From the NCBI GenBank assembly GCA_035384965.1, contig DAOOJE010000011.1, positions 1 to 64,000 of the forward strand: a stretch of 64,000 nt of DNA, read 5' to 3'. The notes under the pieces were generated by a model. That model made no database searches and was not told where the DNA came from. It saw only the letters and a program-made list of their open reading frames with translations. How positions within the stretch are numbered: position 1 is the stretch's first letter; the number at the start of each line of letters is the position of its first letter. Position numbers and translations under genes: made by a program. Of this stretch, positions 28,298 to 37,490 are shown in pieces. The stretch comes from JAAYVZ01 sp035384965 (GTDB lineage: Bacteria; Acidobacteriota; Thermoanaerobaculia; Thermoanaerobaculales; Thermoanaerobaculaceae).

Positions 28298-29869
28298 TCA
28301 GTCCTTGAGCCGCACCCGCAGGCCGAACACCCTGGAGAACAGCCCAGCCTTGGCCTGCAGTGCCCAGCGCTCCAGCATCAGGTCGCCCTCGCCCTGCAGC
28401 CGCAGTACCAGCTCCTTCCCCCGGACCCAGGCATCCACCTTGCGCACGCGCTGGAGGTGCTCGCGGTCGAGTGAGTCTGCGATGCGCAGGATGGCCGCGA
28501 GCCGGTCTACGACCTCGCGCTCCCGCGCCGTCAGCGCGGCGTACGACCAGTGCGACGGGGACGGTTCGGTCTTGCGGTGGTAACGCGCGACGTTGGCCAC
28601 GAGCTGCATCTGCCGGGGCGAGAAGCCGGCGAGTTCCGAGTGGTGCAGCAGGTAAAGGCTGTGCTTGTGGTGCCCCTTGAAGCTCACGTACTGCCCCACC
28701 TCGTGCAGCAGTGCCGCCGCCAACAGCAGGCGCCTCTCCCCGGCCCCGAGACCGTGCAGCTCCCGGAGCTGGTCGAACAGGGCGAGGGCGACCTCGGCCA
28801 CCTTGCCTGCGTGCGCCTCGTCGACGTGGTAGCGCCTTCCCAGCGTCAGCGCCGCGGCGCGCAGCACTCGTTCCTGCTCGTCGACGTGCTGGTGGTGCGA
28901 CGAGACCTCCTCGACGAGGTCGATGAGGAGGCCTTCCACGAGCCCAACGAACGGCACCGTGACGGCGTCGCAGCCGGCCAGCGACGCGATGCGCTCGTAC
29001 ACCAGCGCCCCCGGGAGAATCACGTCGGCGCGGTCCTCCCGAAGCCCCAGCTCGTCCACCCGCTGGCGGTACGACATGCGCGCCAGCGTCTCGATGGTCG
29101 CGCGCAGGCGCCCGAGCGGGAGGGTGAGCGTGTCCTCGCCGGCAGCGGGAAACGCCAGGCGCGCCAGCGCCTCGATGTTGCCCCCCGTGGCGACGAACCC
29201 CTGTACCTGCCCTTCGCGCACGGCAGCGGGCAGCCGCAAGTTGGAAAGGTACTCCTCGAGGAGCTGTCGAAACCGCCCCGGCTCGGCGCCGGCCTGGCTC
29301 AGCTCCTCGAGCAGGCGAACCGCGCCGATGGTGTGAGACTCGCACCAGACGATACCGTCGGCGTCGGCCAGCGAGACCTCGACCGAGCCGCCGCCCAGGT
29401 CGGCGATGAGCCACCGCCCGGGCGAGAGCCCGAGCCGGCTGCGCACCGCCAGGAACGCCAGCCGGGCCTCCTCGGCGCCCGACACGACCTCGAGCTGCAG
29501 CCCGGTGCGCTCGCGCACCCGCGCGAGGAACGCCTCGCCGTTGGCGGCCTCGCGCACGGCCGAAGTGGCGATGGCCCGGCAGTGCTCGATCCCCAGCTCG
29601 CGCATCGACGACGCAAACGAGTCGAGCGCCTCCACCGCCGCGTCCATCGCCTGCGGAGCCAGGCGTCCGGAGAGGAACACGCCATGGCCGAGGCGCACCG
29701 CGCGGCGTTCCGAGGCGAGCACGGTCCACCGCCGCGGTGACGTGAACTCGCACGCCTTGAAGCGGATCGCGTTGGAGCCCATATCGACCGCCGCGACGCG
29801 CAGCGGGAAAGCGGCTGGCACCCCGACGGCGTCGGCGCGCGCTGCCAGAAAGCGGTGGGGCCGTGCCAT
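28298..29869 (-). CDS. ppx: Ppx/GppA family phosphatase with HD-like C-terminal domain
   Basis: A 523-aa protein of the exopolyphosphatase / guanosine pentaphosphate phosphatase family. The ASKHA-fold motifs are AAVDMGSNAIRFK near residue 27, the catalytic glutamate in VVSGAEEARLAF, and the phosphate loop LIADLGGGSVEV. The C-terminal half has HD-type helices (ALLHEVGQYVSF, GHHKHSLYLLHHSEL). It degrades polyphosphate and/or pppGpp. The symbol ppx is given because CHAD is encoded in the same operon; GppA activity cannot be excluded. ATG 29869 yields 23 residues before the first strand, slightly long but acceptable. Confidence 0.85.
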   Translation of the reverse strand: MARPHRFLAARADAVGVPAAFPLRVAAVDMGSNAIRFKACEFTSPRRWTVLASERRAVRLGHGVFLSGRLAPQAMDAAVEALDSFASSMRELGIEHCRAIATSAVREAANGEAFLARVRERTGLQLEVVSGAEEARLAFLAVRSRLGLSPGRWLIADLGGGSVEVSLADADGIVWCESHTIGAVRLLEELSQAGAEPGRFRQLLEEYLSNLRLPAAVREGQVQGFVATGGNIEALARLAFPAAGEDTLTLPLGRLRATIETLARMSYRQRVDELGLREDRADVILPGALVYERIASLAGCDAVTVPFVGLVEGLLIDLVEEVSSHHQHVDEQERVLRAAALTLGRRYHVDEAHAGKVAEVALALFDQLRELHGLGAGERRLLLAAALLHEVGQYVSFKGHHKHSLYLLHHSELAGFSPRQMQLVANVARYHRKTEPSPSHWSYAALTAREREVVDRLAAILRIADSLDREHLQRVRKVDAWVRGKELVLRLQGEGDLMLERWALQAKAGLFSRVFGLRVRLKD

Positions 29870-29903
29870 GCTCGACGGGGCTCCTCACACCTCCGTGACG
29901 ATT

Positions 29904-30377
29904 CTAGGACCTCACCGTGAAGGCGTCGTGAACCGAGGGGAACAGCTCGGCCAGGATCCGGCGCCGGTAAGCGAAAATTCGCCGCACCTCGGGGCCGACC
30001 AGAAGTCGTTCGATCAGCCACCCTCCAGGGACCCCGTAGGTGACGCGGTCGCCCACCTCGGTCCCGCCGCCGCGCTCCCCGAACGTGTGTTCGTGCACCC
30101 ACAGCCGATACGGGCCGCGCCGTTGCTCGTCAGTGAACCGATGCGGCGGCTCCCACGCGGTGATCTCGCTTTGCCAACGCAGCGGGATGCCGCGCACGCG
30201 CAGCCGGTAATCGATGCGGGCCCCGACCCGCATCTCGATCGGCCTCGGGGTGAGGATGTAAAAGTGCAGCCAAGGCGGCGTGATGCGCTCGAGGTTGCCG
30301 GCGTCGGCGAAAAATGGGAAAACGTCGCCGATCGGCCGCGGCAGCCACTGCACGCTTTCGAGGGTGAACGTCCGCAT
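29904..30377 (-). CDS. SRPBCC (START-like) ligand-binding protein
   Basis: A 157-aa helix-grip protein with the motif FPFFADAGNLERITPPWLHF and a later RRGPYRLWVHEHTF. These match the CDI-like 'ligand-binding SRPBCC' proteins often found next to NAD-dependent epimerases (YfcH-type). The usual role is binding a hydrophobic ligand; none is known here. Start ATG 30377 is favoured because the sequence upstream is Gly/Pro-rich and atypical. Ribosome binding sequence (AAAGGA) is present but somewhat far. Confidence 0.75.
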   Translation of the reverse strand: MRTFTLESVQWLPRPIGDVFPFFADAGNLERITPPWLHFYILTPRPIEMRVGARIDYRLRVRGIPLRWQSEITAWEPPHRFTDEQRRGPYRLWVHEHTFGERGGGTEVGDRVTYGVPGGWLIERLLVGPEVRRIFAYRRRILAELFPSVHDAFTVRS

Positions 30378-30477
30378 CGTGGCACGGTCCTTTCCAGGCT
30401 CGCCGCCGGGCCCCCACCGGGCCATTCAACCCCGCACGCCCTCAGGGCCTTCCGGCTGGCCGGCGGGGCTTTCCCCG

Positions 30478-32379
30478 TCACGCCCCGCCCTCTGCTCGCG
30501 GCAGGCGCACCGTGAACACGCTGCCCCGGCCCGGCTCGCTGTCGACCTCGATGGTCCCCCCGTGCGCCGCCACCATTTCCTTGACGATCGCCAGCCCGAG
30601 TCCGGTACCGAGGCTTTCGAGCCGGCGCGCGTTTTCCGCCCGGAAGAACTCCGAAAACAGCCGCGCCTGGTCCTCCTTCGGAATTCCGATTCCGGAGTCG
30701 CGCACCTCGATGCGGACGAGGCCAATTCCTTCCGGCGCGAAACGGACCGCCACCTCGCCTCCCTCGGGGGTGTACTTGATGGCGTTCGAGACGAGGTTGT
30801 CGAGCATTTCCTCGAGGGTCTTCTCGTCGCCGGCAATGGGAGGCGTCCCAGGCACGACCGAGACCTCCAGTTTCTGCCCCTTTTGCCGCGCCGCGTCGCC
30901 GAACGCCCTCAGGATGCGGCCGGCAAGCCCGCCCGCGTCGACGGGCCGCAGCTCGAGGGTCGTGCGGCGGCTGCGCGACCTGGCCAGCACCAGCAGCTCG
31001 TTGAGCATGTCGAGCATGCTTCTGGCGCGGCGGTCGATCCGCGCCACGCAGTCGGCCTGTTCGGGACCGAGCTGGCCCTTGTACTCGCCGCGCAGGAGTT
31101 CGCTCATCGACACGATGGCCGCCAGCGGAGCCCGCAGGTCGTGGGCGATCCGGAGCATGAAGTGCGAGCGCTCCTCGGCCAGTGCCTCGACGGCCTGGTA
31201 GGCACGGCCGTTTTCGATCGCGATCGCCACCAGGTCGGCGGCCATGCGCAGGAACGAGACGTGCTCCGGCTCGAACCCGTCGGGGCGCGAGCAGTAGGCA
31301 CCGAGGATGCCGATCACCCGCCCCTCCACGGCCAGCGGCACCAGCATGGCCGAGCGGAGGCCCGCGTCGACCAGCTCGGCGCTGAGCTGGAACGAGTCAC
31401 TGCGCGTGATGTCCCCGGTGACGTACGGCTCCCCGGCGAGGATGCGCCGGATGAGCGAGCTTCTGGCCACCTCCACCACGCGGTCCTCGACCAGGGCCGG
31501 AGGCAACCCGAAGCTGGCCGTACAGCGCAGCGTGGCACGGTCGTCGCTCAGCAGCTCGACCGAGGTCGCCTCGGCCCCGACCACGCTGGCCAGCTCGCCG
31601 GCCAGAAGCTGCAGGACATCGTCAGCGTTGCGCGTGCGCACGATGGCCTGGGTCATGTCGTGGAGCGCCCGCATTTCGTCGTTGAGCCCGACGATCTGCT
31701 CGGAGAGGTTGGCGAGCGCCACGATGCGCCGCCTCAGCATGGCAGCCACCGCCGTGGTGCTGATCGACGCGATGAGCATGACGGCGGCGTAGCTCAGCAT
31801 CGTCACAGCGAGCGGGAACGGCTGACGGGCCACATCCAGCACCTGGCCGTGGAAGACCACGGGGTGGTGGGCCAGTAGCCCCGAACTCTCGGTCAGGCCC
31901 AGGAAGACCATGCCGGCCACGACCAGGACGGCAAAGGAGACGGCTCCGCGGCGCGGCAGCAGCAGGGCGGCGAAGACGACGTGGAAGATCGCGAAGAACC
32001 CCAGGGGGCTGGCCACCCCGCCAGTGAAGTGGATGAGCAGGAACATCGCCAGGTAGTCGAGGCTCATCTGGCACGCGGTGAAGGCGTAAAGCCCCGACAT
32101 CCTCTCGTCGGGAGCGGCCTCGATCCGGCGCCGCAGGAGGTGGAACACCGTGTTGTACGCCCCGATGAACGCCGCCACCGCCAGGATGGGAAGCAGGGGT
32201 GTCTCGAGCCCCGCCAGGCGAGCGGCTGCAGCCAGCACGGCGATGCCCGGGGGAACCCACCACCGCAGGCTCACGAACCAGAGCGCCCGGTACAGCAGCT
32301 CCTCGCGGATCACCCGGCGCCGCAGATGGAGCTCGTCGGAAAGGCCGGGGCGGCTCATCGGGCGTCTCGCCTCCGTCAT
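30478..32379 (-). CDS. Membrane sensor histidine kinase with GAF domain
   Basis: A 633-aa kinase. Five or six membrane helices fill the first 200 residues (for example YLAMFLLIHFTGG and FPLAVTMLSYAAVMLIASIS), followed by a coiled coil, a GAF domain (about 230-380) and HisKA with the phospho-accepting His in RIAHDLRAPLAAI. The HATPase has NLVSNAIKYTPEGG, DSGIGIP and GTGLGLAIV. It starts 115 bases after the end of the formate dehydrogenase gene on the same strand. I infer it may be the partner of the NtrC-type regulator at 41.6-43.0 kb, at the other end of the module. Start chosen at ATG 32379 behind AAGGAGGGG; ATG 32358 is also possible. Confidence 0.85.
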   Translation of the reverse strand: MTEARRPMSRPGLSDELHLRRRVIREELLYRALWFVSLRWWVPPGIAVLAAAARLAGLETPLLPILAVAAFIGAYNTVFHLLRRRIEAAPDERMSGLYAFTACQMSLDYLAMFLLIHFTGGVASPLGFFAIFHVVFAALLLPRRGAVSFAVLVVAGMVFLGLTESSGLLAHHPVVFHGQVLDVARQPFPLAVTMLSYAAVMLIASISTTAVAAMLRRRIVALANLSEQIVGLNDEMRALHDMTQAIVRTRNADDVLQLLAGELASVVGAEATSVELLSDDRATLRCTASFGLPPALVEDRVVEVARSSLIRRILAGEPYVTGDITRSDSFQLSAELVDAGLRSAMLVPLAVEGRVIGILGAYCSRPDGFEPEHVSFLRMAADLVAIAIENGRAYQAVEALAEERSHFMLRIAHDLRAPLAAIVSMSELLRGEYKGQLGPEQADCVARIDRRARSMLDMLNELLVLARSRSRRTTLELRPVDAGGLAGRILRAFGDAARQKGQKLEVSVVPGTPPIAGDEKTLEEMLDNLVSNAIKYTPEGGEVAVRFAPEGIGLVRIEVRDSGIGIPKEDQARLFSEFFRAENARRLESLGTGLGLAIVKEMVAAHGGTIEVDSEPGRGSVFTVRLPRAEGGA

Positions 32380-32493
32380 GGTGTCTGCGGCCCCTCCTTC
32401 CCCGCCACGCGCTCCATCATGCCATGGCCGCCCCGTTCCCGGTCCGACCACGGGCTCCGCCCGGGCGGAACGCCGCCGGCCGGCGCCGGGGGA

Positions 32494-34524
32494 CTACGCC
32501 GGCAGCTTCTGGAGCCGGACGGCGGCGACCTTCAACTCCGGGATCTTGCCGGTCGGATCGAGCGCCGGGCTGGTCAGGAGGTTCGCCGCACACTCGGCGA
32601 AGTGGAACGGCATGAACACCACCCCGGCCCCGATCCGGTTCGTCACGCGCGCGGTCACGTTGACCGTGCCGCGCCGGCTCGCGACGGCGATCATCTCGCC
32701 GTTCTCGATCCCTGACGATGCGGCGTCCTGGGGGTTGATCTCGATCCAGCCGGTCGGCACTTCGTGGTTCAGAATCGCGGTCCGCCGCGTCATGGTCCCG
32801 GTGTGGAAGTGGAACATGCTCCTGCCCGTGGTGAGCAGGAGCGGGTAGGCTTCGTCCGGAGTCTCGGCCGCGGCCCGGTACTCGATCGCCACGAACTGGC
32901 CCTTGCCGCGGGTGAACTTGCCCTTGTGCAAGAACGGGGTTCCGGGATGGTCCTGGCTCGGGCAGGGCCACTGCAGTCCCTCGCCGCCCAGCCGGTCGTA
33001 GGAGATCCCTCCGTAGCTGGGGGTGAGCCTGGCGATCTCCTGCATGATCTCCGCCGGCGAGCCGTACTCGAACTGGTCGGACCCGGCGGCCCTGGCGATG
33101 GCGCAGATGATGTGCCAGTCGGCCTTAGCTTGACCGGGCGGCTCGACCGCCTTGCGCATGAGCTGGACCCGCCGTTCCGTCGAGGTGACGGTCCCCTCCT
33201 TCTCGGCAAACGCCGCCGCGGGGAGGACCACGTCCGCCAGCGCGGCGGTCTCGGTGAGAAAGATGTCCTGAACGACCAGAAAGTCGAGCCGCTCGAGCGC
33301 GGCGCGCGCGTGCCCGAGGTCGGGGTCGGCGAGCATCGGGTTCTCGCCCATGATGTACATGGCTTCGAGGTTGCCCTTGCCCGCTTCGTTCATCATGTCC
33401 GACAGCGTCATCCCCGGCGCGGCAGGCAGCGTCGCCTGCCACGCCTGCTCGAACTTCTGCCGGTTCGCCTCGTCCGCGACCGCCTGGTAACCCGGAAAGA
33501 CGTTGGGGAGCGCCCCCATGTCGCAGGCGCCCTGGACGTTGTTCTGTCCCCGCAACGGGTTCACGCCGGTGGAGGGGCGGCCGACGTTGCCGGTGACCAT
33601 GGCCAGGTTGGCGAGGCTCTTGACGTTGTCGGTGCCCGACGTGTGCTGGGTGACCCCCATGGCGTACACGATCGATCCGTTTTCGGCCTTGCCGTACATC
33701 CGGGCCGCCTCGACGATCGCCTCCCGGGGCACGCCGGTGATGGCCTCGACCCTCTCCGGAGTGTAGCCCCGCACCACCGCCTCCAGCGCCTCGAACCCCT
33801 CGGTGCGCTCGGCGATGAACTCGCGGTCCTCCAGCCCCTCGGCCAGGATGACGTGGATCATCCCGTTCACGAGCGCGACGTTCGTGCCGGGCCTCTGGCG
33901 AAGGTGGAGGTCCGCGAATTTCGCCAGGGGGACCTGGCGGATGTCGGAAACGAGGAGCTTCGCTCCTTTCTCCTTGGCCCGCATGATGTAACGCGCCACC
34001 AGGGGGTGCTGCTCGATGGTGTTGGAGCCGATCACGAAGATGCAGTCCGCATCCTCGAGCTCCCGGATCGAGTTGGTCATCGCGCCCGACCCGAACGTGG
34101 CGGCCAGACCGGCCACCGTCACGCTGTGTCAAAGCCGGGCACAGTGGTCGACGTTGTTCGAGCCCAGCACCGACCTGACCAGCTTCTGCATCAGGTAGTT
34201 CTCCTCGTTCGTGCACTTGGCCGAGGAAAGCGCGGCGACGCGGGCCGGGCCGGCGGCCTTCAGCCGGGCGGCGACGAGGCTGACGGCTTCGTCCCAGGTG
34301 GCCGGCTGGAGCGTGCCGTTGCGGCGAATCAGCGGTACCGTCAGACGCTCAGGGGACGAAACAAACTCGTTCGCGTTCCAACCCTTGATGCAGAGCTTGC
34401 CCTGGCTCACGGGATGGCTCGGCACCGGCCTGACGCCCACGAGCCGGCCGTCGTGGACCTGCAGGTCGAGGCCGCAGCCGGCCCCGCAGTACGGGCACAC
34501 CGAGAGAGTACTGATGCTAGCCAT
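32494..34524 (-). CDS. fdhA: Selenocysteine-containing formate dehydrogenase catalytic subunit
   Basis: A 676-aa Mo/W-bis-pterin oxidoreductase read through an in-frame UGA at 34129-34131 (residue 132). The N-terminal [4Fe-4S] site is CPYCGAGCG with a fourth Cys in GKLCIKGWN. Before the UGA stands NNVDHCARL and after it H-S-V-T-V-A-G-L, exactly where FdhF-type enzymes carry selenocysteine followed by His. The pterin region GSNTIEQHP and the C-terminal molydopterin dinucleotide-binding domain (MFHFHTGTMTRR) follow. Oxidises formate to CO2. Both halves share one frame and keep full family sequence, so this is not a pseudogene. ATG 34524 follows GGGGAGG and overlaps the Fe-S subunit gene by 8 bases. 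The long [2Fe-2S] N-terminal extension of NAD-linked enzymes is absent. Confidence 0.93.
34095..34131 (-). promoter_or_regulatory. Bacterial SECIS element for Sec132 of FdhA
   Basis: Directly after the UGA, the transcript can form a hairpin: GGTGGCC (34117 down to 34111), apical loop GGTCT (34110-34106) and GGCCGCC (34105-34099), a 7-bp stem with one G-U pair. Loop sequence and distance from the UGA match the E. coli fdhF SECIS element, which binds SelB. It lies inside the coding sequence, as is normal in bacteria. Confidence 0.88.
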
Positions 34525-35332
34525 GGGTCGCCTCCCCTCGGGAAATGTCAGCGAAAGGTGATCGATGCGCCGGGTCCGAGCCCGGCCGGTAGCCGAACAG
34601 GGCCTCGACCGCCTCGCGCATCGTCGTCTTGAGCAGGCGGAGCGGAATGTCCATCGGGCACGCGTCTTCGCACGCCCCACAGTCGGCGCAGCGATCCGCG
34701 AGGTGCATCATGTGGACGAAGTGGAAGAGCGGGAAGTCGGGAGGGAGCGCACCGGGGGTCACGAAGAGCTCGCGCTCCATCTGGCACTCCCGGCAGAAGC
34801 ACAGCGGGCAGGCGTTCCGGCACCCGTAGCACTTGATGCACTTGCCGAGATGGTGATGCCAGAACGCCAACCGCTCCTCCGGCCGCATGCGCCTGAACCT
34901 CGTGAGCGCCGGATCCTCGGCGACCCCCTCCACCTTCTCCCCCAGCACCGGCTCCCGAGGGTACGGCCGGGCACAGCGGCATGCCTCGGCCTGGGAGCGG
35001 TTGCAGGCCACGCCGATCACCTCGACCCCCTCCAAGCTGAGCTGGCGCAGCTTGGCCAGCTCGAGCAGCGCCCGCTCGTCGCAGCCCCGGACGACGATGC
35101 CGATCCGCACCCCGGGCCGTTGCGCCTGCTGCAGCGCGACGAGGTTCCTGTCGGCCGGCCGGCAGGTGAAGAACAGGCGTTGCTTGCCCGCAAGGACCAG
35201 GCGGTCGAGCTCGGCTGCCGTCGTGAAAAAGCGCGGGACACAGGCGCCGTCGCAGTCTTCCAGGCCGTAGATGCAGTCCACCCGACCCGCCGCCAGGAGC
35301 TCCTTACAGTGAGCACGCAGCTCTTCGATCAT
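34517..35332 (-). CDS. FdhB/FrhB-like iron-sulfur electron-transfer subunit
   Basis: A 271-aa soluble protein. The N-terminal 130 residues resemble the beta subunits of F420/formate dehydrogenases (IGIVVRGCDERALLELAKL). The C-terminal half binds at least two [4Fe-4S] clusters: CIKCYGCRNACPLCFC with an added Cys, and CADCGACEDACPMDIP. It probably takes electrons from FdhA and passes them to the Hdr-like proteins. It overlaps fdhA by 8 bases and the MvhD-like gene by 29. Exact family assignment is uncertain; no flavin motif is obvious to me. Confidence 0.75.
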   Translation of the reverse strand: MIEELRAHCKELLAAGRVDCIYGLEDCDGACVPRFFTTAAELDRLVLAGKQRLFFTCRPADRNLVALQQAQRPGVRIGIVVRGCDERALLELAKLRQLSLEGVEVIGVACNRSQAEACRCARPYPREPVLGEKVEGVAEDPALTRFRRMRPEERLAFWHHHLGKCIKCYGCRNACPLCFCRECQMERELFVTPGALPPDFPLFHFVHMMHLADRCADCGACEDACPMDIPLRLLKTTMREAVEALFGYRPGSDPAHRSPFADISRGEATHG

Positions 35333-35744
35333 GGCTCGCTCCCTTGATGGGGTTCGGTCCCAGCCGCTCGATCTCGGCGATGAAGTCCTGGACGACCTCG
35401 ACGAAGCGGGCGCCTTCCGAGGCGGAGACCCACTCCAGCCGCACCCGACGCGGGTCCACGCCCAGCGCTTCGAGGCCCTTCTTCAAGAGCGGGACTCGCT
35501 TTTCGGTCTGCCAGTTGCCGGTGACGTAGTGGCAGTCGCCGATGTGGCAGCCGCTAATCAGCACCGCATCGGCCCCCTTCGAGAGGGCCGACATCACCAT
35601 CAGCGGGCTGACCCTGCCGGAGCAGTTGACCCGGATGGACACGACGTTGGGCGGGTAGTGCATGCGGCTCGTCCCGGCCAGGTCGGCCCCCGTGTACGAG
35701 CACCAGTTGCAGAGGAACGCCACGATTTTCGGTTCGAAGCTCAT
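35304..35744 (-). CDS. mvhD: MvhD-like hydrogenase/heterodisulfide-reductase iron-sulfur subunit
   Basis: A 146-aa protein with the MvhD/FrhD-type pattern: LCNWCSYTGADLAGTSR, NCSGRV, and SGCHIGDCHY, whose cysteines bind one [2Fe-2S] cluster. MvhD links hydrogenase or formate dehydrogenase to HdrA in electron-bifurcating complexes (known), which fits the FdhA context here. Start ATG 35744 overlaps the HdrA-like stop (ATGA). The last 25 codons overlap the next gene, an unusually long overlap. Confidence 0.85.
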   Translation of the reverse strand: MSFEPKIVAFLCNWCSYTGADLAGTSRMHYPPNVVSIRVNCSGRVSPLMVMSALSKGADAVLISGCHIGDCHYVTGNWQTEKRVPLLKKGLEALGVDPRRVRLEWVSASEGARFVEVVQDFIAEIERLGPNPIKGASHDRRAACSL

Positions 35745-37477
35745 GCGAGGATCCCTTCGATCTGGGCCAGGATCTGCCGGTCCGTGAAGTGCCTGGCCTT
35801 GATCACGCCGGAGGGGCAGGCCGCCGCGCACGCGCCGCACGCCTTGCACAGCGCGCTGTTGACGCGGCTGCGCCGGCGGCCCTCGTCGAACTCGATGGCC
35901 GAATACGGGCACAGCTCGACGCACGTCCGGCAGCCCGAACACGCCTCCTCGTCGACCTCGGCGAAGACGGCGTCGATCTCGATCTTCTCCCGGGCAATCC
36001 TGGCCAGGATGCGGGCCGCTGCCGCCCGCGCCTGGGCGACGGTGTCCGGGATGTCCTTGGGTGCGGCGCACGTGCCGGCGATGTAGACGCCTTCGGTCGT
36101 GGTCGCCACCGGGTCCAGCTTGGGGTGGCTCTCGATGAACCAGCCTTCCTTGTCCTGGCTGATGTTCACGAGGTGGGCGACGTGGGCGGCGTCCGGCCGC
36201 GCTTCCATGCCGACCATGAGGATCACCATGTCGGCCGGAATCTCGATGACCTCGCCGGACAGCTTCTCGTTGACCTCGATCAGCATCTCGCAGTCGTCGT
36301 GCGGCCCGGCGCGCTTGATGAGGGGGTGCTCGTTCTTGTCGTACATGAGGAAGAGGGTCTTGGCTTCCGAGCTCTGCCGGTAAAACTCCTCGTGCCCCTT
36401 GCCGAACGCATGCATGTCGACATAGACGTCGCTCACGTAGGCGCCCGGGATCGCGGACTTGATTTCGTGGGCGTACTTGAGGGCGGTCATGCAGCAGACG
36501 CGCGAGCAGTAGCCGTGGTATTCACGGCTGCGCGAGCCCACGCAATGCACGATCGCGAAGTACTGGGGCGTGCGGCCCTCCCGGGTGGCGATCCGCCCGG
36601 CCCGCAGCATCGCCTCGAACTCGAAAGAGGTGATGACGTTGGGCAGTCTTCCGTAGCCGTAGTGCGTGATCCGGGAGGCGTCGAACTCCGTGTACCCGGT
36701 GCAGACGACGATGCTGCCGACGCTGACCGTGCAGGACGGTGCGGCGCCCGGGCTGCCCTCCCCCGCGGGTCCGATCACGGCCTCGAAGTTGCCGACGTAG
36801 CCGGACAGTTCCTTGAGCTCGGACGCCAGGTACACCTTGATCGCGCGGTTTTCGTGAACTCGCGTGATGCGGTCGGTGAGGAGGTCCGCCGCCGGGTCCA
36901 GAAACGGCGCGGTGAGATCCACGCGGGCGAGGTTGCCACCGAGGCGCTCCGTCTTCTCAACGAGGTGGACGGGGTAGCCGGCCTCGGCCAGCTCGAGCGC
37001 CGCCGTGAGCCCGGCGATCCCGCCCCCGATGACGAGCGTGCTCGGGCACATGTCGACGTACAGCTTGTCAAGCGGCTCGTGAAACGCCACCCGGTACACC
37101 GCCCCGCGGGTCAGCGCCTGGGCCTTGCGGGTCGCGGCCTCGCTGTCGTCGTGGACCCAGCTGCACTGCTCGCGGATGTTCGCCATCTCGAAGAAGTACT
37201 GGTTCAGCCCCGCGGTCTGCAGCGCCTTGCGGAAAGTCCTCTCGTGCATCCTCGGGCTGCAGGCCGCGACAACGACCCGGTTCAGCCGCTGGTCCTTGAT
37301 GTCCTGGACGATCATCTCCTGCCCGGGGGTCGAGCACATGTACTTGTAGCTCCGGGTGACGACGACGCCCGGCAGGCGCGCCGCCATCTCGACCACCGCC
37401 TCGCAGTCCACGACCTTGGCGATGTTGGTCCCGCAGTTGCAAACATAGACACCGATTCGGAGCTCGTCCCTGGTCAT
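35741..37477 (-). CDS. hdrA: HdrA-like FAD/iron-sulfur protein (with N-terminal Cys motif)
   Basis: A 578-aa flavoprotein of the HdrA/QmoA family. The N-terminal GVYVCNCGTNI and SRMHERTFRKAL form the HdrA-specific domain. The FAD site is GGGIAGLTAALELAEAG with GGNLA. The C-terminal half has HCVGSRSREYHGYCSRVCC, then two ferredoxin-like sites, CSGCRTCVELCPYS and CKACGACAAACPSG. HdrA can split electron pairs at its flavin. It follows the membrane subunit by 13 bases and overlaps mvhD. ATG 37477 follows GGGAGG; a longer reading is unlike the family. Confidence 0.88.
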   Translation of the reverse strand: MTRDELRIGVYVCNCGTNIAKVVDCEAVVEMAARLPGVVVTRSYKYMCSTPGQEMIVQDIKDQRLNRVVVAACSPRMHERTFRKALQTAGLNQYFFEMANIREQCSWVHDDSEAATRKAQALTRGAVYRVAFHEPLDKLYVDMCPSTLVIGGGIAGLTAALELAEAGYPVHLVEKTERLGGNLARVDLTAPFLDPAADLLTDRITRVHENRAIKVYLASELKELSGYVGNFEAVIGPAGEGSPGAAPSCTVSVGSIVVCTGYTEFDASRITHYGYGRLPNVITSFEFEAMLRAGRIATREGRTPQYFAIVHCVGSRSREYHGYCSRVCCMTALKYAHEIKSAIPGAYVSDVYVDMHAFGKGHEEFYRQSSEAKTLFLMYDKNEHPLIKRAGPHDDCEMLIEVNEKLSGEVIEIPADMVILMVGMEARPDAAHVAHLVNISQDKEGWFIESHPKLDPVATTTEGVYIAGTCAAPKDIPDTVAQARAAAARILARIAREKIEIDAVFAEVDEEACSGCRTCVELCPYSAIEFDEGRRRSRVNSALCKACGACAAACPSGVIKARHFTDRQILAQIEGILA

Positions 37478-37490
37478 GTCCCGCGCCTCC

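Noticed and set aside
28550..29740. Plus-strand open frame of nearly 400 codons
   Set aside because: Antisense to Ppx/GppA; no family features and composition typical of a reverse-frame shadow.
34122..34140. Formate dehydrogenase as a pseudogene split by a stop codon
   Set aside because: Both halves are in the same frame and fully conserved, the TGA is at the known Sec position, and a SECIS hairpin follows, so readthrough as selenocysteine is the better reading.
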